Source: Scytalidium lignicola (lineage: Eukaryota; Ascomycota; Leotiomycetes). From it: a stretch of 45,751 nt of DNA. Location of the stretch: assembly GCA_002812745.2 (NCBI GenBank), contig NCSJ02000328.1, positions 1-45,751 of the forward strand, given 5' to 3'. Positions 21,395-33,227 of the stretch are shown here, one piece after another; position 1 is the first letter of the stretch, and each line of letters begins with the position of its first letter. The notes beneath the pieces are model-generated. The model had not been told where the DNA came from. It was given only the letters and a program-made list of their open reading frames with translations, and did no database searches. Both the position numbers and the translations under genes were made by a program.

Positions 21395-23383
21395 ATTAAA
21401 TTAAAGTGTTGAATTCAAGTCAATGGAAATGTAATTCAGGATTACGGGTAGGAAGGTGATTGAGTTGCCACAGAAATTTTATGAGTCTACCTAATTATAC
21501 GCCTTTTGTATACAGGGCTACCCGTTTCTTTTGTTTCTTCTAGTTTACTTCTATAGCTGTTAATTTAGTGCAAAGGCACTACAAGCACTAGAAGCAGACA
21601 GAGCGGAAGCTGCACTGGATAATAGCTGCATTTGGGATGTGTTAGAATAGAAGTGGGAGGTCTCGTAAGAAAAGAGGTGTAGATAGTAATAGCTGGCACT
21701 TAGAATAATGCCTTTCACTTTAATGGTAGCCTTTTGGTAAAAGTGCTTTTCTATATTTCTGTAAATGATGCCACTATCCCTTAACAAAAGGTACTAGAGA
21801 GAGTACTGGTTATGAGAGGGAGTATCGGTAGAGTATTGGTATTAAAAGGGTACCAGTATCATACAGTACGAGAAGAGTAACCAAAGAGAGTGTAAGGATT
21901 CCCCGTAAAAATGGTACATATTAGGTTAGGTGTAATCTACAAGACGGAGCACAAAGAAGAAAGAATAAAACTCTAGCCACACGATTTAAGGGACTTATGG
22001 ATCCCGTGACAAAAGGACTGGTATCAAAATACTGGTATCAAAAAATAGTTGATACTAGGCTTTTTTTCTGATATTCTTTAGTATACACAAGGGATTGCAC
22101 CAAATTTTTACGCTTGATGATAGATCAATTCAACTATCGATTGACTTTCTGCATAGATTTAGCGATAATTAATATGAAATAGGAACATGGAGTTAGTACC
22201 AACTTATCATGAACACAGATATTAGACAGGAAACAAGACAAAGCCAGCTAAGGAGTATGGTGCGGTTCTATGAGTGCTCATGAATCTGGTGATGCCTTAT
22301 ACTCAATGCGAAACCTTTTGATGCTTAGCCTCACAAGGTTATATACACCGATCGTAATAAGTCAGCATGTAATTGAACTATCTAATCAAGTAATCGCACG
22401 AAAACAACTACTTCATAGCAGCTAAAGAACCAACTACACAATGGACAAATGCCTCCTATCTATAAGCTTGGATAACTGTAGGCAACACTGAATCGATGCG
22501 TATTGCTTACATCGGGATCGGGTCAGTTAGTAGGCAATCACCTGCTATATGATGACTATTTGTTTAACACTTAGTAAAACGTATGGACGTAAGCTATTTA
22601 GTCTAGTCACTTGATTCGAATTTGTAAATTATCTGACAGAAAAATGTGTTAACGTTGGTTAGTAAATTTTCTTACCCTCTGAGCGTAACCAACTATTATA
22701 ATCCAAAAAATGAAGAATTCTAGGTTCAACTAACTAAAATCTTCAGAGAACCCATTTAAACTTTAGTTATATAATGTATAAAGCTCACTTCTATAAAAAC
22801 GGGCTTTGTTTCGATTAATTTCATAAAGCAATTGATAGTATAAGTGATAAAACTACAAGATCTTACAGTATTACAAATTTCTGCCTGGCAGGCTTAACCG
22901 AGTAACGAGTAAGGTCCGAGGATAGTGCAATCTGTTAATCATCTTCACACCTCAAATATCACACAAAACCAACACGACATTCNAAAAAAGATCTCAGATC
23001 TCTAGATTGATAAGCTAGCGAAAACTCAAACATAAAAATCCACCGTATCCAGTACATTTCATACAGACACAAAAGACATTAAATGTTCCCTTCACTCATT
23101 CCGAAAAACTCCGTTTTTTTTTGCCCGTAAGCAAAATGATTTGGTTCCTCCTCCCGGCCCTAAACCAGGCGGATGGATGAATGAATAAATGGAATATATA
23201 CAGTAGAGATGCGTTGTTCGCGCGGTGGGGTATATCTCGAGGGAAATAGAAAGAAAAAATGGGAATTGACAAGAAAATCAAAGGCAACATGTGTTGTTGA
23301 GAGTAGGCAGACATGATCATCACAACGGTATGATCTGGGTACTCCTTTCCTCTCCTAATCGTTCCACCCTCCTCAACCGAAGA
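21395..23383. other. Intergenic region, AT-rich, with decayed repeats
   Basis: 2 kb between the convergent STAND and EGF-like genes. It includes the repeat cluster at 21801-22046, listed separately. The last ~290 bp belong to the 3' UTR side of the EGF-like gene. No ORF with family resemblance. One N follows TTC at about 22983. Confidence 0.4.
21801..22046. repeat. Cluster of degenerate GAGTAYTGGTAT-like motifs in both orientations
   Basis: GAGTACTGGT (21801), GAGTATTGGTATTA (about 21831), the inverse ACCAGTATCA (about 21852), and two direct copies of ACTGGTATCAAAA (22017 and 22031). It is either a decayed LTR or MITE, or simple-repeat expansion. No terminal repeat pair was found. Confidence 0.4.
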
Positions 23384-26128
23384 TTATACACCCTTTCCAT
23401 AGTGAGTCCCATTAGAAATCATCAAGTTGAGTCCCGACAGGTTAACAACATTGCCATTCCCGACCGTGATATTACTTGCCGCGCTGTTTGTGACACCCTC
23501 TTGTGAAAAAAAGTGCTGTAAGCTGCCTTGTGCGGTCACGGCAGAATCAAGATTTTCCTGCTGGAGGATGAACAAGACAGCTACGCGTGCGAAGTCGAGA
23601 ACTTCTGGTGTGATAATAAAATTAGTTGAGGATGGAGTTGGGATGGCAGATGCGGGGGTCGCATTTGCAGGTGTTGTCGCCGTTGGACTTCGAGTTCGAG
23701 ACGAGGTTGAGCTTGAGGTTGAAGTGGCTGAAGTGTATGAATGTGTAGGAGTGTAGACCGTTGGTGAAGGGTCAGGGTCGTAGACTATGCCGTTCTCTGT
23801 CGCTGCTGGTGGTGTTGATGCGTAAGCTTGCGATTGGCGTCTTTCTAGAAACAACGATGCCTTGGACGGTTTGGGAGCCACGGCACCATTTACCAATGCT
23901 CGACGTACAGAGATGCCATCGAAGGTAACCAGAGCATTCTCCGAGGCACAGGAGAGCGATGCGTCGTTGAATTCAGCCAGGATGATGGTAGGGAAAAGTG
24001 GAACGGAGAAGTTCTGTTGGGCTTGCATGACAAGTCTGGGAATAGCTTCGCCAATGGTCACATTAGTAATGGCCGAAGATATATCCGTCGTAGTGCACCC
24101 TGTTGCACCAGCAATGGTACATGTGCTCCCAGTAAACCCGTTTGTGCACAGGCAGCTGCAGCTGCCTGAATTGACAACATTAGTACCACCATTGGCGCAA
24201 GTAATGTTTCTCTGGCATTGAGTCAAAGGAGAGACAGCTGTGGTCGTAGATTTCTTTTTATGGATGACGAGGATTTCTAATGGGACGACGACGGCGGCGG
24301 CAATTATGACCAGAATAAGGAGCAAAAGGAGGCACGCTGCCCACGCTGGCAAACCACAGAAACAACGTCGCTGCTTCCTAGGCTCTAACCCTCTTTGCTC
24401 TACTTGAGGATCTGATATCTGCGGCCAGGATGATACGGGTCGAGGAGCCTGGTTACGAACAGGGGTAGCGAGGCCTGGTGGAGGGAAAGCCGCGAGCATG
24501 CCCGAAAGTCCAGATTGACGATTATCAGGTGCTAAAGGCATGTTAGATAGAAATACAACGGTCAACAGGTGGATTATGCACTTACAACTACGCATCTCCT
24601 TCTCCATTGCCATATCATTGTAAAGAGCAAAATCATTCAGTTCATTCAACCGGCTCGCCGGTCTTTTCCCCCTATCCATCATTGCAGCAAGCCTAGTTGC
24701 GCGCCGAATAAGGTCAGGTAAACTGGTCAAGCTGCCTCTCGCTTCGGCGTCTCGTACTGCATCGATATCTAAACGTGGCGGTCTTCGAAGTGCTGAAAAG
24801 CGGCTGAAAGGACTTGGAGTTCTTGACGGCTCAAGCCCTCGTGGTTGCAGTGAACTGGCCGCTTGGTAGGCACCAAGAATTTGACTTGCGCGATCAGATT
24901 TACTCGAAGGCGTGTCGTCACCGCGAGGTTTTGATTCAAATCGAGCCTCTCTCGGAACCTCATTATCTGATGATGAAGTGGATTTGTCGATGAAGGTAGT
25001 ACCACTGGTAAAGGATGAATCAGGACTTCCTAACATCGGCCATACAATCTCTCCATTCTTTGTTGGTCCCGTCGCTGAAGACTGAGCGGCCTTTGTATCT
25101 ACACTAACGCGTTTGCCGGACTGTTGACGTGATAATGACCCGGGTCTGGATCCATCGGTTCTCTCGATGCCCTTGTTCATAATTACAGATGGTTTAGCTC
25201 TCTTCCCCAGACTGGCACTTCGAACCAACGCCTTCTCATCGTTATCGTCCATATTCGATTCTCGAGATTCGCGCCCTTCCTCAACTGGTCCATCCCCAGT
25301 CCTTTCCACGTCCTGAAATTCATCGTACTCATAACCCGGCGACGCCGCTGGTGATGCCGGTGATGCCGAACCCCAACTGGTTGGTATGGCGGCACTTGAA
25401 GCGTAGGAGACATGAGATGTGGTGCGGGGGCTTTCCTCCGGAATTGGTGAGACAAAGGAGCTCTGAGAATAGAAGGATGTTCCACCACGTCTTGAGGTTG
25501 GGGGCGGGCCTAGATTTGCACTTCGTCTTGGAGGACCCGGTGGCATTGCTGGTATTGGGAAATCCGGGATCGTCCCGACAGATGAAACAGTAGATGGTCG
25601 AGATGACAGCGTCATTGGTGATGCGGGCGATATGTTGTCTTCTTGGGGGTTTAGAAGTTGGTCCTGACTAAGTTGTGAAGGGTCTTGCTGCTGATGTCGG
25701 TAAGAAAACGACTGGGTAGGCTCTTGGATCTTGGACGCATCGAGAATTGAGGGTACGTTACTCGGCCGTGGAGGCCGTTGAGGTGGTGCACCTCTCCCTG
25801 CAGGTGGCTGATATTGAGGATTAGCAGGCGGTCGTTGATCAGAACTAGGGTCAGTATTTCCGGTCAATGGCCATTGTGGAACTTGTGTCGGCTTAGAGAT
25901 GGCGACTCCAATTGGTCCCTGCGCAGCTCTTGTGTCTGCCAACGCAGCTGGCATTTGGTGCCGAGATCGAGGTGGTGAGTCACCTGGCCTAGTGGAAGCT
26001 CCATCATAAGGTCTTTGGGCTGGCGGGGCTTGCTTGTCTGAAGTTGAACCTGCCATGGCTCTTTCCCGTGCTCTCTTGACCGATCCCGAGCCTGCAGGTG
26101 CCGCCGTCCATTGTTGTGGTTGACTCAT
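23384..26128 (-). CDS. Large single-pass membrane protein with EGF-like motif
   Basis: Two exons, 26128-24586 and 24531-23384, joined across a 54-nt intron (GTAAGT..TTTAG with CTAAC branch site), 896 residues. The first ~570 residues are Pro/Ser-rich, disordered, and presumably cytoplasmic. A CFCGLPAW stretch leads into a strong hydrophobic segment (about 577-602). After it comes a Cys-rich EGF-like unit (CANGG..CSC.C..GFTGSTC, about 618-650), a globular stretch, then a Ser/Thr-rich stalk (GTATTPANATPAS-type) and N-glycosylation sites (NFS, NIT, NLS, NGT). The orientation would be type II (N-in). This resembles fungal EGF-like transmembrane sensor or adhesion proteins. Ligand and partners unknown. 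The ORF is intact. Confidence 0.82.
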   Translation of the reverse strand: MSQPQQWTAAPAGSGSVKRARERAMAGSTSDKQAPPAQRPYDGASTRPGDSPPRSRHQMPAALADTRAAQGPIGVAISKPTQVPQWPLTGNTDPSSDQRPPANPQYQPPAGRGAPPQRPPRPSNVPSILDASKIQEPTQSFSYRHQQQDPSQLSQDQLLNPQEDNISPASPMTLSSRPSTVSSVGTIPDFPIPAMPPGPPRRSANLGPPPTSRRGGTSFYSQSSFVSPIPEESPRTTSHVSYASSAAIPTSWGSASPASPAASPGYEYDEFQDVERTGDGPVEEGRESRESNMDDNDEKALVRSASLGKRAKPSVIMNKGIERTDGSRPGSLSRQQSGKRVSVDTKAAQSSATGPTKNGEIVWPMLGSPDSSFTSGTTFIDKSTSSSDNEVPREARFESKPRGDDTPSSKSDRASQILGAYQAASSLQPRGLEPSRTPSPFSRFSALRRPPRLDIDAVRDAEARGSLTSLPDLIRRATRLAAMMDRGKRPASRLNELNDFALYNDMAMEKEMRSCKCIIHLLTVVFLSNMPLAPDNRQSGLSGMLAAFPPPGLATPVRNQAPRPVSSWPQISDPQVEQRGLEPRKQRRCFCGLPAWAACLLLLLILVIIAAAVVVPLEILVIHKKKSTTTAVSPLTQCQRNITCANGGTNVVNSGSCSCLCTNGFTGSTCTIAGATGCTTTDISSAITNVTIGEAIPRLVMQAQQNFSVPLFPTIILAEFNDASLSCASENALVTFDGISVRRALVNGAVAPKPSKASLFLERRQSQAYASTPPAATENGIVYDPDPSPTVYTPTHSYTSATSTSSSTSSRTRSPTATTPANATPASAIPTPSSTNFIITPEVLDFARVAVLFILQQENLDSAVTAQGSLQHFFSQEGVTNSAASNITVGNGNVVNLSGLNLMISNGTHYGKGV

Positions 26129-28260
26129 TTAAAATGATGGAAACGACTTGTAATGAGTTAGATGGCCTTGCTTCCGAATATAAACCCCCAAGTTCCTTAC
26201 TCCTCCAACGGGTATACCGATCGGCCAACGTTCCTAGACCAGTAATCGTGCCCAGATATGCATCAAAATGTTTCTCCAGACTGAAGTAGACGGGAAGGTA
26301 AAATATTGAGTGCTGTGGTAAATCGGATGATAGAAACTCGTTCAACGGTTTGAATCAAGTCTAGCTCGCCTTGTATCCTAGTCCAGCAAGATTAAAATTT
26401 CGAAAGATGTGGGTAAATGTCGCGGTGTTTGAGGTTTGCACGTGAGAATGGTAAAATATCAAAAAGAGCGTGAGTCAGCCTTTCAAGGCTGAATAATATA
26501 TAAAAAAGGGCAAGATATCGAATCCGAATGAAATTTAAATAAGGAATTGCCCTTGAAAATGCCAGAATTGATTGAGTGGCGCGACGGTTGAAGGTCAGTC
26601 TGGACGAGCGCCCTTCACGTGTACCTTGGGACGAGGAGCATCAGCCGTAGACAAGACGACTGCGCAACAAGATATTAGTGTCTTGAAAGGAAAGAAAAAG
26701 TAATTTAACAAAACAATAACAATCGCGACCATATGCGCATTGAACGAAAGGAACAGGATCGATATGGAGACCCGAATAAACCAACAAAAGATTGCAAAGG
26801 GCCAAAAGCAGAGAAAGACAGAAGACGAAGGCAGAAGGAAGAAGCGACCGCGAGCGGGACGGGATGAGCAGAACCACGATAGCGAACCCAAGGCAGGAGG
26901 ACCATGCAGCAGAGCACTAGAGCACTACATACAAGGAGCGGCGATCTGTGCAGAAGAAGGGGGAAGGAAGCGAAGCAGAGAGTGAGTTGCTGCGAAAGAT
27001 GGAAAAGGACTCGTACATTTACTGTTTCGGCAGCCTGCTCTACCAGCTCCACCGATTCATGCGAAGAGTTTTTGAGGCTCGACAATAACTTCCGCAATTG
27101 CACGCGAGACAACCCAACCCAACCCAAGGAGGCGATCTCTCTCCCGATGACCAACAACGATAAACCCGACTCAACCAACGATGTAAATATCTCAAATCTC
27201 AATCCAGGGCATCTAGTACCTGAGCTATGGTATCTCTGGTATCGGTATCGTCTTTCTCGACCGGATTCGACGGGATTGGAGCAGTTGAATCGACTCTTTT
27301 CGCGATGCTGGCAGTGCCACTGGGATGGGGTGACGTTTCAGATCGCGGATCTGGGAGCGCAAAGCACAAGGAGCCCACGAACAGCGTCGAGCTCGGGCGA
27401 TATGAAGCACTAGTGAATCACGAATCACCAGGTGGAAAGGAATGGAAGAGAAATGACCAGCAGTCGATTTCAATTGCAGCAATACGGGGCGAGGCGATCC
27501 GTCAAGGTTCGTGATGGCGATGACAAGGCAGGAAGGGAAGTGGAAGAGGAACAGGATGCAAAAGAGAGAACGAGAAGGAGCAGAAGCGAATCAGAGAAAT
27601 TCCGATGAAGGTACGGCCAGGTACAAGTGACTTTAATTATCGCACGATGTCGGTGCTAAAGTGCCACCAGGTAGTTGTGCGACGACGGTCGAAGCAGCAA
27701 AAACAAAAAGGAAGAAAAGAGAGGGTGTAGGCGGGGGAGACGGGAGACAAGAGAAAACGAGGCGTAAATGACTGTAAGAACTCTCTCTGTGCCCTCTCTG
27801 TCTCTGCCTCTCTCAGCCAGGCAGGCTCGAGGACTTCTTTGCAGTTGATGGGTCGTTCAACCAGAAACACGCGCGCAATCCAGGGGCGGATCCTGCTGCC
27901 CTCCTCCACCACTCCACTCCCGTCTTTGTCTGCAGGGTTGCAAAGGCGCAGCCAAGCCCAGCCAGGGTCTCGGTACTTGTCGTCCAACAGACAATACAGT
28001 ACCACAGTACAGTGTTGCTCAACAGGATATTGAATTTTAAGAGGGAATACTGCAAATGCGATTGTTGACTGGACAATCCACGAAGACCTCCTCAATCGCA
28101 GATCAGCTCCATTTTCTTTTTTGCCATGCGATACAGAGCAGAGCATAGCACCGCACAGCACCGCACCTGAAGCAGCAACTTGGACGCTTGGGAGCTGTGG
28201 CGGTCCCAGTTGAAAGTTGAGGGGGCGCAGTGGGGAAGCACGCGCCTACGCTCATTGGCT
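26129..28260 (-). promoter_or_regulatory. Long promoter/leader region of the EGF-like gene, pyrimidine-rich on the coding strand
   Basis: Purine-rich on the plus strand for long stretches (about 26740-27010 and 27520-27790), so CT-rich in the sense of the gene at 26128. CT-rich leaders are common before fungal transcription starts. Many short open frames occur on both strands, but none has family resemblance or sensible splice structure. A 10-bp unit AGCACCGCAC repeats twice at about 28146-28168. A long 5' UTR with upstream ORFs, or a noncoding RNA, is possible. Confidence 0.4.
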
Positions 28261-31200
28261 GCGGCCACACGTCAAAACACCGGGCTCAGGGGACCCTGAA
28301 AGCAACTCGTCTAGTCAGGCACGACGGGTGCAAGTCCCCAAAATGTACGAAGATATACGAAATTGAGCATGTCACTGCATCCGGTGCTACTGTACTGTGT
28401 ACCCTCATATCTCTCATCCACTACTGGACCGCCACTGCAATAAGAGAATGCTGAGCGATGGCGATATGAATGACATACCGTACGCTGCACTAACTTACAC
28501 TACACCAATCAGTCGGAAGCCATGCCATCATCGAGCAGCTGCAGCATCTGCAGCATCATTCTGCCACGCTTGGCACTGGCACTTGTTTGTATTGTAATCT
28601 GCTTGTCTGGAACAATCACAAAACAATCAATCCAATTCAACAATCCACATTCCAAGATAGAGTCCACCTCGACCATATCATCGCAACTTTTCTAGAAACC
28701 GCAAACCCTTGGCCATTTCGTTTTGCTACCGATACACAGCTTCCTCCCTAGGCCCAGCAAGGATTTAGGATGTTACATACTCTAGATCCTGCATGGAACT
28801 ATCCTGTACCTTACTGCACGGTACGGTAACTTACGGACGTCCCTGCTGATCTTATTCCAAAATAAAAATAAGTTATACTAAGTACACGTGTAAATCTTAC
28901 AGTACGTGAGGAAAGACCCTTTTGTCATCCCGAAGATTTGGTTCAAGGGTCCTCAAATCAAAAACAACAAAAAAGTTCCATTTCGCTTGTCAAACCTTTC
29001 GTTTCCACATAATTAACTATTTATTCCACCTACCCACATCTTTTCTTGTCCCACCACTGCACAACATCAAAATAGATCAACGTAATTGCGATATCGTGCC
29101 CATTTTTATTTTACTGTACAATTTCTATTAATAACAAGCGGAGACTCTGATTGAAAATGCAACCCTCAAGACGCCGCCTCGCTCCTATCACGCAATACAG
29201 GTACCGTAATTTCCCCACGCCACCGTCGCTAGGCTGGGGGGTGAAGGACTTATTTTATCAATCTCAATCTTATTTTTTTGAAGCGGAACCACCCCCGTAG
29301 ATTTGATGGCCGAGTTTCAGGTTCTCCAAACATTCGGGGTTATGCTTGCGATTGGTTGCGTTCTTATGCGGGAACAGTCGTCAGATAAATAAATCGTAAG
29401 ATGAAATGAGACGATTTGATTGATGATTACCCAATACCCATGGGGGCAAGCGATGGTAGCATGAAAAAAAAAAATTATGAGATATGCTGCTGAACAAGTT
29501 GTTCCATTACACTTCCTTGACCTGGTTTCATCGCCGGCAATCTTCGATGAACAGGCGTTCGTTGATGAAGCACGTTCACAACTTATTTTCCTGTGCTGTA
29601 GTAAATGCCCTGTGCCGATCTGCAGCATCCAGCATCCAGCATCCAGCGTCTCTTACTGTATCATTCTTTCTAGATGTTCCAAGTATATAAAGGTGGACCA
29701 CCACGTGCAGAATATACGAATTATACGCTTGGGGTAGAAATTTAATCCTTCATATGGCAGATAGCAGATGGCTATTTTGTGCATGCATAATTATTACACT
29801 TTTTATCTTTAGTTTAACCTTTCTTTTTCTTTTTCCAGTCGGATATCAACATTTTATTTTAAGTGAGAAGACCCTTCTACATTAACTACTAACTACTATG
29901 ATGAAAGAGAGTGCTTTGTCAAAGTTTGTATTCTCATGCGGCTGTAGCATAACTATTGCAGCTACAATACATTAACATCTGCACGAAACGGATCAGCCAA
30001 TGGCTGATACAGAATGAAATCTGCTTAAGCTGTACTTATTTAGGTGTAGTAAAGCATAAAANCGTCCGTTGCACTTCACCAAAGATAATACTTATGCTTA
30101 AGCCAGAGCATAGTTTTTGCCTCACATGCAAGGCATCGAAGCCCCCTTTTCCATCAGTAAGACTCAATTCCCCCTTATTATTCGTACGGAGTAAGACAAA
30201 AAGAGTAAAACTTATGAAACTGCTGAGAGTATTATATTAATTTCTAAATATTCTAAACTCGTTCATAAAAAGCGACTTTACTATTTACAAAACGGAAAAT
30301 GTCCTTGAGAGCTGTGGAGATTTATCATCGGGTATAATCAAGTATCTAATAGTTTGTGGTAGTAATTTTCAGAGTCGCGTTCATCAAAGGTAATTAGGTG
30401 AGAAGTCTCAACAACTTTCTACTTTCTCCATAAGTAAATATATAAGTCCTACTTTAAAAATCGGAATTGATTAAGGCATTCATTAACTTTTGCTGCTTTG
30501 TAGATTTAACTTGCTTGTAAACGCAGGATATAAATTCCCCTAGCGTGAATATTATTTTGGCTTGTCTCTCTTCAATTTTAAGGCGCATGCAGAGATATCA
30601 TCTTCGACTTGGGTGTATTCTGCATGTAATTTTAAGTTAACTCTCCTCTATATATAGTGCAACTAAGGCTTTTTTGTCGTGAGTTGCTTTAGTATTTAGA
30701 CGCTTTAAAGCAGTTACGATGTCAAGATATCCGTAAGAAACATCCTAAAACGAATTAATATAAAAGTACAATGTACAACCTCTTTGAGACTTTTCATTTC
30801 TCAGCAGCTATAGTTCGGATCTCTCTACTAGCTCCGTGTTGTTTTTTGAGAATCTGATGGACAGACTGGTCGGGCCGGGCCATGAGTCTGGCATAATTTA
30901 TATTAAAATCACGATATTTTCTCGGGTTATTAATTCCGACGAAAGGACATAATCTGCAATGAGATAATATGTATTTCATGAAAATTACCAACCCCGCAAA
31001 TCTGACGGCCCAGAACATCGTAAGTGAGGCTAAATCTGCCTGAGTATATTTGCAGACTGGTAGCTACTACCGGTATCCCACAGACAATGGTTGATTCACT
31101 AATTACAGAATAAATGTCGTATGTACCCCTCTTTGAGATCATTTTAGCTTGTGTGTGGGCATTATTTCAATTGGATATTATTTAGTTAATTACGACTATC

Positions 31201-31545
31201 ACGGTATTTTCAAGACTCTAATATGCGACTTGCGTGAAAATTGCTTCGATAAGACTAGTGGATTTTAACAAATGCGGCGGCCGTTGGACAAAGTTTTGCA
31301 TTGACTTCGTGGTACCAGAATCTGGGGTTTGTACCTGCAGATCTCGTCGCCGTTCTCTGAACTTATTACTACCCTACGACTGAATTACTGCTATGGGAAA
31401 GGCAATGCTACACAACGATTCCAAGGGTGCAATCGGAGACTACGTGCACAGATGGGGAAATATATCCAGTCCGGACCACTCGGTACAGTACGACTCGATC
31501 TTTTCGATCTTTGTACTCAATTCATGCTCGGAAACCTAGGTGGAC
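28261..31545. other. Gene-poor intergenic region
   Basis: 3.3 kb without a gene I can support. The first kilobase has moderate GC and GTAC-rich words; after ~29150 it becomes increasingly AT-rich. Three copies of a 7-bp unit (GCATCCA) stand at 29625-29645. No tRNA, rRNA or transposase recognised. One N at 30062. Confidence 0.4.
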
Positions 31546-31577
31546 TAGTCACACGTAGTCACACGTAGTCGCACGTG
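31546..31577 (+). repeat. Three tandem 10-bp units ending in a CACGTG palindrome
   Basis: TAGTCACACG twice, then TAGTCGCACG, followed by TGG, which makes a CACGTG E-box at 31572-31577. It lies about 205 bp before the ATG of the first secreted hydrolase, in the right place for a bHLH or bZIP operator. Confidence 0.6.
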
Positions 31578-31781
31578 GCTGTTTTCTCTCTATCCAGCCC
31601 CACGAGGCACCGTCGCGTCATTTTCTTTATGTCTTAAAATTATTTAAGATCATCAAGATGCCACTACCCCACAGGGAAATATAGCCTACTCAGGACTTAG
31701 TTACGGGGTTGATTATTAGCCCAAGAGTCGGCAGCAGAGTCAATTCATGTTTTATAGATCTCTTCTTTTAAACGTAGAACA

Positions 31782-33227
31782 ATGAAACTCTCCACTGCTT
31801 TCGTTCTCCTTATTCAGAGTATCTCTGTTCTGGCAAGTCCTCCGAGGCGTCAAACCAATGGCCCTATCCCGACTGTGGAGGGTCCCGTCACTGGTGGTCA
31901 AAGGGGATACCCCTTCTTAGCCTACTTTGGTGATATTAGCCGGATAGGATATGTTGAAGAAGAATACTTCCTCAGCGGTACTGCTACTCGCTATGATCCT
32001 GTGGGCAACCTCACTCTCGATGGGAAATGGACTTTGCAACCTTCCACGAGCAGCACCTACAAGACACGGATTCTCGTCCATCGACCTCGCAATTCAGCAA
32101 GGTTTAATGGAGTTGCTATTGTGGAATGGATTAACGTCTCGTTCGGCTACGAGATTTCTTTCGGTGGAGATGCACCAGGCCTTTATGAGGATGGATCAAT
32201 TTATGTTCTTGTTTCGGCCCAGCACGTCGGAGTCTCAGGATATACAGTCACCAATCCTATAGGCTTGAACCAGTGGGATCCAGAACGATACGGAAGTCTG
32301 AACATCGAAGATGATGCGCTCTCCTACGATATTTACACTCAAGCGGCTCGTCTGATTAAATCGGCTCAAGGTCAGAGACAAGTCCTCTGCGGGTTGCAAC
32401 CCACAACTGTCGTGGCCGTTGGGGGCTCCCAGTCTGGCGGGCGTATACTATCGTATACCAACGGTGTCCAGCCTCTAGCAAATGTCTTTGATGTGACAAT
32501 GCCATTGCTTGCTGCCAGCAACGGTGCAGGCTTTGCCATTAATGACTCTCAAAACCAGGAGGGCGTTCCAGGCTTTTCGGTTGTTACAAATGTCCGTACG
32601 GACCTACGAGTACCCGTGTGGACAATTAACAGCGAGCTCGAGGCATCCGTTACCATCCTGCTCAACACTCGACAACCTGATACTTCGCTGTATCGTCTCT
32701 GGGAAGTTGCCGGAGGATCGCATGTTAATGGACCTATCTACCAGACCCTCATACAGAAGATGAACCGAGATGGAGTTCCTCCTCCTGAACCTGCGGACCC
32801 GACTGCTAGCCAAGTTAACTGGCTTCCTGTTGTTGATGCTGCCTTCCGTTACTTACCTGCATGGGTACACCAAAATATACCGCCTCCTTCCAAGCCGTTG
32901 ATCTCGACTACGTTGATCAATGGCACGATCCCAATACTAGAGAGAGGAGCAGATGGAAATGTCATCGGTGGTGTCCGCATGCCTGAACTTCGTGTTCCTA
33001 TTGCTGAATATATTGGACTCGTCGGTACTAGCTTAAATGGAGAAAGTATCCCGTATAATTCTTCGACTTTGGCACAGTTATATCCTACACACCAGGACTA
33101 CGTCAACAAGGTCACTGCTGCATCGCAAGCAGCACTGCGAGGGAATTATTTTGGACTATCAGGTTGCGTTGGAGATAGCTACTGCGCGAGCAGCGGTGGT
33201 TCCTTCTTAGTAGCGGTAAATAAGTAA
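31782..33227 (+). CDS. Secreted alpha/beta-hydrolase-domain protein (copy 1)
   Basis: Intronless, 481 residues. MKLSTAFVLLIQSISVLAS is a signal peptide. The body matches the fungal/bacterial alpha/beta hydrolase-domain family (PF20091 type): VEGPVTGG, the IGYVEEEYFLSG block, NGVAIVEWINVS, WDPERYGSL, the nucleophile motif GGSQSGGR (Ser about 216) and EVAGGSH with the likely catalytic His (about 314). Glycosylation sequons are present. An extracellular esterase or lipase-like role is likely; substrate unknown. Directly followed by a paralogue in the same direction, 1.2 kb away. It has a Cys pair near the C-terminus (CVGDSYC) that the second copy lacks. Confidence 0.88.
   Translation: MKLSTAFVLLIQSISVLASPPRRQTNGPIPTVEGPVTGGQRGYPFLAYFGDISRIGYVEEEYFLSGTATRYDPVGNLTLDGKWTLQPSTSSTYKTRILVHRPRNSARFNGVAIVEWINVSFGYEISFGGDAPGLYEDGSIYVLVSAQHVGVSGYTVTNPIGLNQWDPERYGSLNIEDDALSYDIYTQAARLIKSAQGQRQVLCGLQPTTVVAVGGSQSGGRILSYTNGVQPLANVFDVTMPLLAASNGAGFAINDSQNQEGVPGFSVVTNVRTDLRVPVWTINSELEASVTILLNTRQPDTSLYRLWEVAGGSHVNGPIYQTLIQKMNRDGVPPPEPADPTASQVNWLPVVDAAFRYLPAWVHQNIPPPSKPLISTTLINGTIPILERGADGNVIGGVRMPELRVPIAEYIGLVGTSLNGESIPYNSSTLAQLYPTHQDYVNKVTAASQAALRGNYFGLSGCVGDSYCASSGGSFLVAVNK

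Noticed and set aside
23427..24221. Two plus-strand open frames of 109 and 119 codons
   Set aside because: Antisense to the EGF-like gene; no family resemblance.
26705..28161. Several overlapping open frames of 80-175 codons on both strands
   Set aside because: Low-complexity, purine/pyrimidine-biased DNA, no domain, no splice logic; treated as promoter/leader.
29625..29645. Three copies of GCATCCA as a possible CRISPR-like or minisatellite array
   Set aside because: Only three 7-bp units with no spacers; CRISPR is not expected in a fungal nucleus.
30794..31142. Two minus-strand open frames of 70-74 codons
   Set aside because: AT-rich, overlapping each other in different frames, no motif.
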